From Basidiobolus meristosporus CBS 931.73 (Eukaryota > Basidiobolomycota > Basidiobolomycetes > Basidiobolales > Basidiobolaceae): 57,075 bases of DNA. Positions 39,154 through 50,043 of the stretch are shown one piece after another. The DNA is taken from positions 1 to 57,075 of the forward strand of contig MCFE01000568.1 in assembly GCA_002104905.1 (NCBI GenBank), written 5' to 3'. Position 1 is the first letter of the stretch, and each line of letters starts with the position of its first letter. The notes under the pieces are model-generated. The model saw only the letters and a list, made by a program, of their open reading frames with translations. It made no database searches and was not told where the DNA came from. Both the position numbers and the translations under genes were made by a program.

Positions 39154-42100
39154 ATGCTCAGTTTCGACATGATACCTGTTCCAACACACCCTTCACCTTG
39201 TACACTTACTTTAGAGGACTTCCTGAACTGTCTGAGAAGGCCTGCACTACTCCTGAAATACACGCCTTCCAAAACTGCAACTTTACCTTCTACTGTATCC
39301 ATACTGTATGCTAATGAATATTTCCTCAGCTTGTGTGGAACAAGGAATGTGTCGATAATATCCAACCAGCTGGAGCAATTGATTGCCCCAACAGATCAGG
39401 CTCCATTTCTCAGTTGGCTTCAAAAAGTGAGCTTAAACGAAGTCCGCGATGAAAACACTTGCACTATTCACATTTACAAAAATCAGCTTCACCCAGCATC
39501 CTACTCAAAAGGCAGCCAGAAAAATGAAACGAAGAGGGAGGAAGTGGAGCTGAGGTGGAATGGAGTCAGTATAAAGAACGAAGCGATAGTCTTGACAGGA
39601 ACTGTTGTTACTAGGGAGGGTCCAAGTAGTGCAGCAAGTGAGGTGGAAGATACCTCAGGTGAAAAGTCAACCGAAACAGAACACATGGAAGTCATCGAAA
39701 ACGAAAGCGAGGTTGAGCAGGACGATTGGCAGAGCATACCCCAGGTAGGTTCCATGATAAGAAACTGGTAATGATTAGGCAGCCAAGCGTAGGGCGGATG
39801 ACTAATCCTCGACCTTTGATCAAGCTCGCCAACATGCTGTCGGGTGGAGGTATCATGGGGGAGATGCTGCGCAACTACGACTGGAGCAGCTCACCGTTAG
39901 GGCCGGTCACCAAGTGGCCCCAGTCCCTTCTCACAGCGGTGTCATTGTGCATGGCGTCGACACTTCCTATGGCGGTGTGGTGGGGGCCACGGTTCACGAT
40001 CATCTAGTAAGTAGAGGTCAACCACACACACATTGGCGCAGTGACTGTTGACCGAACATGAACAATGCCGTTGCTGGATGCAAATGAATTGACCATATAT
40101 TTCGCGTAGTAACGATGCCTACCAAGGCGTTGCAGGACAAAAGCACCCAAGCATGTTTGGAAAGGAAGGGCCAGTCCACTGGGCAGAGCTCTGGGACGAT
40201 ATAGGCCCGCTAGCGGATTTAGCAATGCAAGGAACGAACTCATATGTTGAAGACAACCTGCTATTCATGACCAGAAAAGGGTACCTCGAGGAGACTTATA
40301 TCACGGTAAGCGAGCATGATGAGATTTAATTTACGGGTGGGCGAGAAGGAGGAGGAGGAGGAGGAGGAGGAGGAGAGAGTTGACGAGTGGTGCTAATCGA
40401 ACTGGTTTTAGTGGTCATACATACCGATCAGACAGGAAGATGGCACAGTAGGCGGATTCCTCAATCCTTACATTGAGGTGACGGAGCGAATCCTTGCTGA
40501 ACGGAGACTCAAAACGCTCAAAGACATCAATGCAGACGCGGCAATGGCCAAGGATACAAGAGAAATGCTCAGTTCGATAGGGACAGTTCTATCAGAGAAT
40601 CCATACGACATACCATTTGCGGCGCTCTACACACACATTCTACCAGACGACGAGGAGATAGAAGAGTCCTACGATAGTGTGAGCAGTGCTACAACCAAGT
40701 CAGACACTCTACACCTGACCCAGACAATCGGAATACCAGAAGAGCATCCATCAATGTTCCCTGTGATTAGACTTGCACCATCATTCCAAACCAACACCCT
40801 TCAGGACGCAGTGAGACTTGCGTATGAGAGCAAACAAAGCGTGAAGGTCGAGCTGGGTGAATGGTTTGGAGAGGTGCCGATTCGTGGATGGGATGCCGCC
40901 GCTACACAAGCAATAGTTAGTCCAATCATGGGAAGCAATAAGGATGGAGTCCTAGGAGTACTAGTAATGGGAATTAATGCCAGACGAGAATATGATGAAA
41001 ACTATGAGACGTTTGTTGAACTGGTTTGTCGGCAAACAGGGTCAGCCATCATCAATATCAGTGCATATGAAGAGGAGGTTAGGAGGTTCAAAGAGTTGGC
41101 GGCAATTGATCGAGCCAAGACAGCATTCTTCAGCTCCGTCTCTCACGAGCTCCGCACGCCACTAACCTTGATCTTGGGACCAGTCAAAGATTTATTACTG
41201 GAAAAAGATTTAGCAAAAGAAACCAGAGCCAAACTCACCTATATGCATCGCAATGCAGAACGGTTATTGCGACTAGTAAATCTCTTGATGGACTTCAGCA
41301 AAATCGAAGCAGGAAGGATGCAGGTAAGTGACAATTCGGGCTATAAAGTTGGGGTGGGTTGGATGGGTGAACTGTGTGAGTGAGTACTAACTTGGAAGCA
41401 TGATCATGTTCTAGGCCACATTCCAAGAAACGAACCTGGGCAAGTTCACAGCCGACCTAGCAAGCATGTTCCGATCCGCGATCGAGAAAGGCGGAGTCCA
41501 GTTCGAGGTGGACTGCGAGAGGATGGAAAGGAATGTATGGGTTGACCGGGACATGTGGGAGAAGATCGTGTTCAACCTGATCGGGAATGCATTCAAATTC
41601 ACGATGAAAGGGTCGATCACAGTGAAGTTGGCGTCATCTGAGGATGACAGCCATGCGATACTCTCGGTGGCAGACACCGGAGACGGGATCCCGAGTCACG
41701 AGATCATGCGAGTGTTTGAGCGGTTCCACCGAGTCGAGGGGCGAAGAGGACGCAGCCATGAAGGGACAGGAATTGGACTTGCGCTGACCCAGGAGCTTGC
41801 CAAGTTGCATGGTGGCACAGTTGGAGTGACTAGTGAGTTTGGCAAAGGAAGGTGAGTGGGATTCAGCACTTTGAGTGCATGGCTCATTGAGTCAGCCGTG
41901 GACAGTTATTCCGGGAAAGCTACTAACAGAGATTGCACCAATGTTATTTAGTGTATTTACTGTACACATCCCGTTCGGATGTAGCCATCTTCCTAAAGAT
42001 CGATTGATTACCGCATTGATGGAGCAGGTAGATGAGGCTGAAGTCGATATGCCAAGCAGATATGGTCGATCAATTGTGGATGAAGCTCGGCACTGGCTGC

Positions 42101-45010
42101 CACTGTCGGATGAGGACAGCACAGAGTATCGCTCGAACACATCAAGTACTGATTCAAATGCTGGTGGCTCAGTCACCTTCCCAGTTGTCAGCCGTGGTTG
42201 CCGTGTTCTTCTCGTGGATGACAATGTGGACATGAGAAAGTATATCAAGAGTGTGCTTGAGAAATGGTGGAGAGTGACCGAGGCGGAGGATGGAGAGCAG
42301 GCCTACCAGATGGCAATTGCAGATCCGCCAGATCTGATTGTGAGCGATGTGATGATGCCTAACCTTGATGGATATGGTCTGCTGAAGCTACTTCGTACTC
42401 AGCCTCTCACCAAATTCGTCCCATTGATACTGCTGAGTGCACAAGCTGGTGAGGAGGCACGGGTTGATGGACTAAGTGCCGGAGCGGACGACTACCTTGT
42501 GAAGCCATTCAGCGCCAAGGAGCTGGTTGCCAGAGTACATACTCATCTGGAACTCGGGAAGCTGCGGGTTGAGCTGGAGAGGATGGTGAAGGAGAGAACC
42601 AAGGAACTCATTGCCAGCGAAGCCAGATACAAGACATTGACCAAACTCAGCCCGGTTGGGATATATAGAGCTAATTTGGAGGTATGTATCAAGCCACTAC
42701 TTTAATGTGGTCATAATATAAATATGTATGGCTTTACGTTTGTAGGGCCACGTAACATATACGAATGATAAATGGTGGAGCATATCGGGCCACAACCGAG
42801 AGGCAGATCCAACAGCCTCTAGTTTCTTATCTAGTGTACATCCTGAGGACCGTGAATACGTTGAACGGATGTGGAATGAAGCTACTGAAGCACAAAGAAA
42901 TTTGACTTTTGAGTTCAGATGGAAGTGGGACAATGACGAACCGCACTGGTGCTATAGTATGTATATGCTTTGGTTTTTGTGACATAGGTTACTAATTTGC
43001 TCACCCTATTAGGTGAAATGATTGTTGAATATGATAATGAGATGAGGCCATGTGGTTTCGTTGGTGCACTAACTGATCTAACTGAACGGAAGTTACTAGA
43101 ACAAGAGCGCCTTTCTGCCGTCAGACTTGCAGAACAGCAACAACGACATCGTGCTGAGGAAGCTGAGGAGATGAAGAGGCAGCAGGAACTGTACATCGAT
43201 ATGACTTGCCATGAACTGCGTAATCCTCTCAACGGAATCTACCACAGCGCAGACCTGCTGCACGAGTCACTGGAGAAAATGCAGAAGGAGGTTCGTCAGG
43301 AAAGCATAAGGAAAGTGGCCAACTGGCTGGAGAAAGAGATTGAGGATGATCTGGATGTCGTTGACACGATCACACTCTGTGCTCAACACCAAAAGGTACG
43401 GTTCTAATCCATAGGTGATGATGGTGATGATGGTGATGATGATGATGATGATAGCACTGGAATGAACAGCAGTATGTGAGATTGGGGACTAACGTGAATT
43501 CCATTTGTATGAACAGAAAATCGCGGACGATGTGTTGCACATGTCGAAGATCAATATGAATCTGCTGGTACTGTCGAAGACCAAGCTACGTCCTATCGAA
43601 GTTGTCACGAATGTGATTCGAATGTTCGAGACCGAGGTGCGTCTGAAGGGGATAGATTTGAAGTTTGTTTTGGCTGAAGGGTACACTCGCATGAAGGTGG
43701 ACTGGGTGAAAGGGGACCCTACACGGTTCACACAAATACTGTAGGTTGACATACCCAGCAGTGTGTGACAATGGGCTAACATCTTTTGCTTTGGTTCAAT
43801 TTAGCATCAACTTTATGACGAATGCGATTCGGTTCACGGAGAGAGTTCCATTTAGACAAATAACAGTCACATTGGATGCGTCTGACCGAGTACCGTCGCA
43901 GGGAGTTGTCGGGCCACCGAGTAATGTGGAGTTGTGCAAATCAAACGAAGTAGCTAACTCGAATGCCCGGATCCAGGAGAGGCCAGAAAACTGTAGATCA
44001 TTGGTGAAGGAACGGCAATCAAGTAGCGATGCTTTGGAATGTGTGTGGGATGATGCAGCAGCTGCCAAATCCGATGCTGTCTATATTGCAGTGGCCATTA
44101 AGGATAGTGGCGTTGGAATGACGACAGAAGAGCAAGCAAATCTCTTTCAACGGTTTGCTCAAGCAAATCCACGAACATATGCCGAATTTGGTGGAAGTGG
44201 GCTAGGACTGTTTATTAGCAAGCGACTGGTTGAGCTTCACGACGGGAATATTTCAGTGAGCTCCAAGAAGGGGGATGGTACAACATTCACCTTCTACATC
44301 AAGTGCGAACGAGTATACGAAATCACCGACAAATCTGCTAACAGTAACCGTTCCGATTGCCATGATATATGTGACATGAAATCATCAAGAACTATCGAGA
44401 AAAGTCGTGGTGAAGCTCCTTTGGTTCTTTCTATCGAATCATGTAAAAAATCTGAAAAGGTCATAACAGTCAAGTCCAAATCTCGCAAGCTCAAAAAGAA
44501 AGTAATTGCCAGCAATGTAGCGACCAAGTCGGGTGCTACCTCCGATGCGACTAACAATGGGCAGAGTAATCCATACCGTGTACTTGTGGTAGAGGATAAT
44601 CTTATCAATCAACGCGTACTCAAGCGCCAATTAGAATTGGAAGGCTATTACGTGGGTGTAGCAAAGCATGGAGCAGAGGCACTAGAAGTGCTCAAGAAAG
44701 ATAGCTACCACTTAATTCTGATGGTTCGTGTGGTTGGAAAATGAAAGGTTATGCAGTTTACTAATATTGGATTCTTTTGTAGGATCTTGAAATGCCAGTC
44801 ATGGGTGGCCTGGAGTGTACCCGTCGGATTCGTGATTTCGAAAAAACCAAAAACGTGCAGCAGATTCCAATTATTGGAGTTTCCGGCAATGCTAGGGATG
44901 AATACAGGCGCTTGGCAATAGACTCTGGGATGTCTGATTATATCATTAAGCCATACGAAAAGCTAGAACTGATCAACCTAGTAGCTAGTAGTATTCAAAT
45001 GGGTAAATGA
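39154..45010 (+). CDS. dual hybrid histidine kinase copy 5, 11 exons, divergent C-terminal part
   Basis: Exons 39154-39744, 39825-40006 (or from 39783), 40110-40305, 40412-41323, 41415-41851, 41952-42681, 42746-42956, 43013-43395, 43517-43740, 43805-44723, 44783-45010; about 1,670 aa. Acceptors: His568, Asp905, His1153, Asp1596. An upstream in-frame TTG at 39046 is open, but ATG 39154 (MLSFDMIPVP) aligns with the other starts. Exons 2-6 and their introns follow copy 4 closely. From about 43860 on, this copy is the most diverged: HATPase2 is conserved in protein but not in codon choice (GNISVSSKKGDG), the linker is different (still Lys-rich, SKSRKLKKK), and receiver 2 reads LEGYYVGVAKHG and TKNVQQIPIIG. 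The last intron has an unusual GTTCGT donor. Terminal residues differ (SSIQMGK). Confidence 0.92.
40350..40378 (+). repeat. GGA microsatellite in intron 3 of kinase copies 4 and 5
   Basis: A (GGA)n run lies in the intron after exon 3. The copy 5 run is six bases longer than the copy 4 run near 33137-33163, although the surrounding introns are nearly identical. Copies 1-3 lack it. Confidence 0.7.
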
Positions 45011-45298
45011 TGATCGCTCCAGTGTATATACACAATTAATTTGCAACAACCCAACGCCACTTGGTGTACAATGGTTTGAAGGGGTGAAGATTATGAAGGG
45101 ACTCTTCGCTAGAGGCTTTGATTGGTAGCCTAGTGAGCTATTCCATTTCATGTTCTATTTTTACAATATGTATCATGAGGGCTTAGTCACATTGAATATG
45201 GTGCCAAAATGTAGGCTTATCTTGAAAGAAGAATAAAGACTATTACGGTTGAAAGCTATAAAAGCCATTTAAAAATGATCAAACATTATTCAGCCAAC
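45011..45298. other. spacer between kinase copy 5 and the Cys-rich gene
   Basis: 288 bases without homology to the other kinase spacers. The last part must contain the promoter of the Cys-rich gene; a TATAAAAG run at about 45257-45264 lies roughly 40 bases before its ATG. Confidence 0.5.
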
Positions 45299-45799
45299 AT
45301 GTACTTCTCCAGCATCCTCATTTACACCATCATTGCATCTTTGGGCTCAGTTTTGTCTGCTCCAACAGTTCTTTGCAACAAGTATAGCGACGTAACCTAT
45401 TATTGCGAGGGTACAAACTTCTACGTTTGTGAAACATCCTCCAGTAGATGATTGCTACAAAATATCTGCTCAGGAGACTGTTGCGACTCTCCTGCCTATG
45501 GTGCACACTGTCCAAACTGCAGTGGCCAGCCTACCAATACCAAGCCAACCGCCACAAAAACCATTTCTAAGTCAACTACCACAAAGACCACATCTAAGCC
45601 AGCCACTACTAAATCCACCACCACCTCAGAGCCCGACCCCACTGTTGCCCCAGGAGTAAACCGTCTGGTCAATGGCAGATATGGCTGTACTGGGCCAAAC
45701 TTCTTTGTTTGCAAGGACGGGCAATGGGCAATGCAAAATAATTGTGGAGGAAATTGCTGCGATGTGTTCCAATATGCCCAATATTGTTACAACTGCTAG
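45299..45799 (+). pseudogene. secreted two-module Cys-rich protein, interrupted by in-frame TGA
   Basis: From ATG 45299 the frame encodes a signal peptide (MYFSSILIYTIIASLGSVLS, then A), a Cys-rich module, a Thr/Ser/Lys linker (about 45530-45640), and a second Cys-rich module ending at TAG 45797-45799; 166 codons if read through. The modules align: both carry a C..GxNFxVC segment, then an [NQ]-x-C-x-G-x-CC-D segment and a C-x2-C end. In module 2 the segment reads KDGQWAMQNNC. In module 1 the Trp position is TGA (45449-45451), in the same frame. A single G-to-A change (TGG to TGA) would explain it. The Cys and Trp spacing loosely recalls small chitin-binding modules such as CBM19, but this is not certain. 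It may be a recently disabled wall-binding or effector-type protein, or a sequence error. AATAAA follows at about 45845. Confidence 0.6.
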
Positions 45800-46195
45800 A
45801 TTGACAGACCTACATAGTTAAAACTTTGAACATTATTGTTAGTAAATAAAATCATTGGATTCAGTAGAAAAAATGAGCTCCTGGTACTTGATTGGGTTTC
45901 ATCGGTATTTTTGGAGATACTTACGCAAGTATTGAGGACTTTGGCATAGCAATCTACATGAATGGGGATATTCGGGCCCTACAACAGTAACATCGGCAAT
46001 GATTGTACTTGGGGTTACGAGCAGCAAATATATCGAGTTACTTGCTGCATCTCACTAGCGGCATCAAATGAATTAACAAATGAGTGGATATTGTTTATTT
46101 GGGATATCATGAACCAGCCCCATGGATGGATTGGAAGCAAAACGGGTTTGTTGCTAAGATTGGTCGCAAATATTCAATAGATGCAATATTATACA
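45800..46195. other. convergent intergenic region
   Basis: Lies between the Cys-rich gene (+) and the peptidase gene (-). It contains the polyadenylation-like AATAAA near 45845. Nothing else recognised. Confidence 0.5.
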
Positions 46196-48253
46196 CTAAT
46201 GTTTCGTGTTGTTGGTCCACTTGTTCATCCAGCTGACTGCTTCATTGTACCAGCGGATGGAGTTTCCAGGGCGGAGGATCCAATGGTTTTCGTCAGGGAA
46301 GTAGACCAAGCGTGCAGGCACTCCCTGTCTTCTCAAAGCGGTGAAGGTGCCAAACGCTTCACCATCAACAAGACGATAATCCTTTTGGCCATGGAAAATC
46401 AACATGGGGGTCTTCCACTTGGTGACGTAGTTGGAAGGGGAGAATTGCTTGTAAAGTTTGCCAGCCTTCTTCTCGTATGGGGTGCCTCCAAATTCGTACT
46501 CGGGGAACCAGAGCTCTTCAGTAGTGTAGTAGGTGGATTCGGTGGAGAAAATGCCGTCATGGTTGATCAAGCACTTGAAACGGTCGGTTTGTCCGTTGAT
46601 CCAGTTGACCATATATCCACCGAAACTGCCACCAAGAGCACAAACACGGTTGCCATCGGCATAGGAGTATTGCTTCAAGACGTGATCCAAGCCTTTCATA
46701 AGATCCTGGTATGGACGAGTACCCCAATGCTTACTAATCTCGTTGGTGAATTTCTGACCATAGCCGGTGGAACCGCGAGGGTTGATAGCAACAGTGACAT
46801 AACCAGCATTGGTGTAGATAGCGGCATTCCAGCCAGATCCCCAACTATCCAACCAGGCTTGCTGTGGGCCACCGTGAATCATGAATGCGACAGGATACTT
46901 CTTCTTGGGATCAAAGTTGATGGGCTTGAGAATGAACCCATGCACACGAGCTCCTTCGGCTCCCTTAAACCAGAATTCCTCTGGCTTAGTGAGCTCGAAG
47001 TCCTTGATCTTGGCAGCGTGGATGTTGGTACGTTGCTTCAATTGAGTTCCGTCGGTCTTGATGGTGAAGTACTCGGTAGGGTGGTCGAGTGAACTCTGAG
47101 TGAGGAGCAAGGTATCCTTGCCCACCTGGGAGATGGCGCCAACACGATGTTTGTGAGTGATAGGCTTGATGTGACCTGTGCGGACATCAGCAGTGAATAT
47201 TTTGACATGGCCTTTGTCCTCAGTGGGAAGGAAGATGGTCTTGGAGTCAGATGACCAGACCAAACTGTTAGGGCTGCGGTCCCAGCTTTCATTGAGGTAG
47301 CGATCCTTCTTGGTCTTGCGGTCATGGAGAATGATTTTCTTACGATCAGCTTCAAATGCACGTGTCTCCATTTGAGACCAGGCCAAGGTCTTGCCATCTG
47401 AAGAGTAAACTGGAGTAAAGGTGGAGCCAAGGTTCTTGTCGGTCAATGACTTTGGAGGTTTGCTACCATCTGTAGGGACCACGTAAACGTTGATGTCGGT
47501 CTCCCAGGCCTCATCTCTTCCAGGCCTCTTGGAGAGGAAGGCAATTTCCTTGCCATCAGGGGAAATGTCGTAGTCACTAGAATCCCCAAATGGATCGGTA
47601 GGGGACTCCAACTTACCACCAGGCATGACATTGATAGCTTTGCCAACAGTGTATTTCTCCCCATTCTTTTGAATCTTGGTGGTAAAAATATTCTGCTTCT
47701 TTACAGACGTCCAGTGATCCCAATGTCTGAATAGGAGCTCTTCGTAGACCATAGCAGAGTCGGTACGTTTCTCGTTAGCTGCATCAAGTTCTACAGCTTT
47801 ATCCATACTGCCGTCCGGGTAGACAGAGGTACTGAAGGCTAACAGTTTGGCTTTAGAGTTGTACTTAACATTACCAATGTCACGAGTGAAGTTGGTGACT
47901 TGAACCGGCTGGGCCCCAGGCTTGATATCGATTGCCCATAGCTGGGATGTTTCAGTGCGTGAAGAAACGAATCCAACAGTAGCGGAGTCGAGCCAAAGAG
48001 GTTCACTATCACCGAACTTACTGGGACTGGTTAATGCAGTGATGCGGTCGTTCTTGAGGTTAAGCAACCACAGGTTTCCTGTGCTCTTGTTCTCTACGGA
48101 AGAGTAGTTGGATTTGGTGAAAACTGCCCATTGACCATCTGGTGACGCAACAGGAGCTCCAGGCTTATCCAAAGTAGCCAAATCAGTCGAGGTGAGTGGG
48201 CGGAGGGCTGTAACTACAGACACCGCAAACAAGGTCAGGAAGTATTGCTTCAT
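46196..48253 (-). CDS. secreted dipeptidyl-peptidase V-like S9 serine protease
   Basis: Prolyl oligopeptidase family (S9) enzyme that removes dipeptides from oligopeptides outside the cell. The start at 48253 is preferred over the ATG at 48286 because it puts a clean signal peptide first (MKQYFLTLFAVSVVTALRP); 685 aa, no introns. The N-terminal half shows beta-propeller repeats typical of the family (SPDGQWAVFTK, SPDGKEIAFLSKRPG, SSDGKTLAWSQ, SSDSKTIFLPTED). The C-terminal alpha/beta hydrolase domain has the oxyanion region (FMIHGGPQQAW), nucleophile Ser543 in GGSFGGYM, Asp625 in HGQKDYRL and His657 in DENHWILRPGN. The triad is complete. Fungal DppV enzymes of this type are usually secreted for nutrition and are often antigenic. 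Convergent with the Cys-rich gene; no sign of damage. Confidence 0.93.
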   Translation of the reverse strand: MKQYFLTLFAVSVVTALRPLTSTDLATLDKPGAPVASPDGQWAVFTKSNYSSVENKSTGNLWLLNLKNDRITALTSPSKFGDSEPLWLDSATVGFVSSRTETSQLWAIDIKPGAQPVQVTNFTRDIGNVKYNSKAKLLAFSTSVYPDGSMDKAVELDAANEKRTDSAMVYEELLFRHWDHWTSVKKQNIFTTKIQKNGEKYTVGKAINVMPGGKLESPTDPFGDSSDYDISPDGKEIAFLSKRPGRDEAWETDINVYVVPTDGSKPPKSLTDKNLGSTFTPVYSSDGKTLAWSQMETRAFEADRKKIILHDRKTKKDRYLNESWDRSPNSLVWSSDSKTIFLPTEDKGHVKIFTADVRTGHIKPITHKHRVGAISQVGKDTLLLTQSSLDHPTEYFTIKTDGTQLKQRTNIHAAKIKDFELTKPEEFWFKGAEGARVHGFILKPINFDPKKKYPVAFMIHGGPQQAWLDSWGSGWNAAIYTNAGYVTVAINPRGSTGYGQKFTNEISKHWGTRPYQDLMKGLDHVLKQYSYADGNRVCALGGSFGGYMVNWINGQTDRFKCLINHDGIFSTESTYYTTEELWFPEYEFGGTPYEKKAGKLYKQFSPSNYVTKWKTPMLIFHGQKDYRLVDGEAFGTFTALRRQGVPARLVYFPDENHWILRPGNSIRWYNEAVSWMNKWTNNTKH

Positions 48254-49995
48254 GATGTGGATAAACGAGATGCTGTATGTAGACATGGGAAATGTGTGTT
48301 ATATAGCAGTTCGGCTGAGCAAAACAGCCTACTTTGTAATGATGATTGGGTTAAGCAAGCGATTTTCCCATGGTATCCTACATGTGTACTGGGATTTTGC
48401 AATGCGTGGCACGAACATCATCAGTGTGTGGGAGAAATCAATGCTTGATATGTAAGAATGGGCGTGGATCTGGTAAACTAGGATTAGCCCAGGACTGAAA
48501 CAGGGATCAGAGTTCCCTACCAATCATGATTAATACTAGCTGTTAAGGTAGCAAGCAGTAACATTAACAAAGTACCAGCTGTTAGGATAGCTCGCTATCA
48601 AGAGTATGGCTGGCTATCGGTATTGAGATAGCTGCATATCAGTGTCAAGAATGCCTGGTTAGCTGTTGTGATTTTGCAGTTTTGATTCTTGCTCTTGCCA
48701 AGTCAGAGCTGTAGTCACGTCATTTGTGATGGTTTCCGGATTTTGTAGTCATGGCTCCAAATTAGGATATAGTAGATGCATATTGTCTCATCAACAACTT
48801 CCTAACCGTAACTGAATGTGGGTGATTGATCGCGGAAGAGGCCAAAGAGAGGACATGTGAGAACCTTTGCTTAGATCTTCTGAATTCGAATTTGTCACAT
48901 GACGAAAATATCTGGATCTCCGGATATTGTAGATATTTGAATGCAAACCAAATTCAACTGGTGGAAATCAATTGCAGAATCCGACAGCAAAGATATTGTG
49001 GAACTCCGAAAAAATGATGTACTACTAATTGATTATTAGGACTAGACACCACACCGAGAACTAGCTCATGTAGTAATCTGGATACCTACGTATTTACTCC
49101 AAAGTTTAAAATTCCCAGGAATCAAACCAGTGATATCAAAATGCGCTGGTGTTTCCATATATGCATTTGTAAGCTTACAGATGTGCGGATAGTGAAACAA
49201 ATTTAGGGCCACAATACACATAAAAAGGTTATCGCAAATAGCCTGCCCACAACCTAATCTAGCAAACTTGCCATCACAATAAATCAACATCCCACGCAAT
49301 GCCATGCTATGCATATGAAAATTTGATTGTAGCCGATGTTTTCACTAAAACTATGACTGATTGAAATTCTGTAAGCTCAATTGAAAGAACCATAAGGTTT
49401 GGGTTCTAGTGCTCTATTAGGAAACTTGCACATAGAGGCAATCTTGGAATTATTGTAAAAATTCGGAATTCCACCTAAATATTCACCTAACTTAGTCACT
49501 TAGATCATTACCTACAAATCTTAGAGAATACTGACCAAATTCCTTGTCAGGATTTACTTTGAGAATTTTCATGTTCTGCATACCTGATGTTATGGTGAAA
49601 ATACTCTAAGTTGTCCAAACAGCCCCAAACATTGCACACATGTTCTTGGGAACTTCCTAAGGCAAGAGCAACCTTTCTTGCAGCTACTGCAAAAGGAAAG
49701 GACACACACCATACTGGTACTTCAAAAAGTGAGAAAATTGGCCAAAAATCCTGAATATCAATATGCTGCAACAACTGAAGATAGACTATTCATATATGCA
49801 CCAAGTATGACCACAAACAAGGATTCACAGATCTGGTAAACTAATTCCAAAGCATCTCAACACTTTACACACCAAAACAAACTTTTTGTTGTGATTATTA
49901 AGTTGTAACCTGAACATTCATGCTAACTTAGTCACACAGATCTTATTATATGAATACCTGAGGGGAATTAGTAGGTAAGGGTTGGGGGGAGACAG
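48254..49995. other. subtelomeric intergenic region
   Basis: About 1.7 kb without a recognisable gene, marking the transition to the retroelement array. The peptidase promoter lies near 48254-48400. Short related segments occur, such as AGCTGTTAAGGTAGC and AGCTGTTAGGATAGC near 48538-48592, and AACTTAGTCAC at about 49491 and 49925. The final ~25 bases (about 49970-49990) are G-rich and telomere-like (GTAAGGGTTGGGGGG) and abut the 3' end of the retrotransposon. Confidence 0.4.
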
Positions 49996-50019
49996 TCACC
50001 AGCAGGTGAACTCTTTATT
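49996..50019 (-). terminator. retrotransposon 3' hairpin and polyadenylation-like signal
   Basis: On the + strand, TCACC (49996-50000), AGCA, GGTGA (50005-50009) form a five-pair stem with a four-base loop. CTTTATTT next to it reads AAATAAAG on the element strand. The same arrangement occurs at 54629-54655 and 55565-55587. Confidence 0.6.
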
Positions 50020-50043
50020 TCAGTTGAAACAAAGAAGCCAGCG

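Noticed and set aside
45449-45451. Idea that UGA codes for Trp in this organism, from several in-frame TGA codons
   Set aside because: The kinase genes end in TGA at family-conserved ends, and TGG is used for Trp throughout, so the standard code applies.
46181-47092. 303-codon open frame on the + strand
   Set aside because: It lies antisense within the S9 peptidase gene, whose catalytic motifs are all present on the minus strand. It has no motif of its own.
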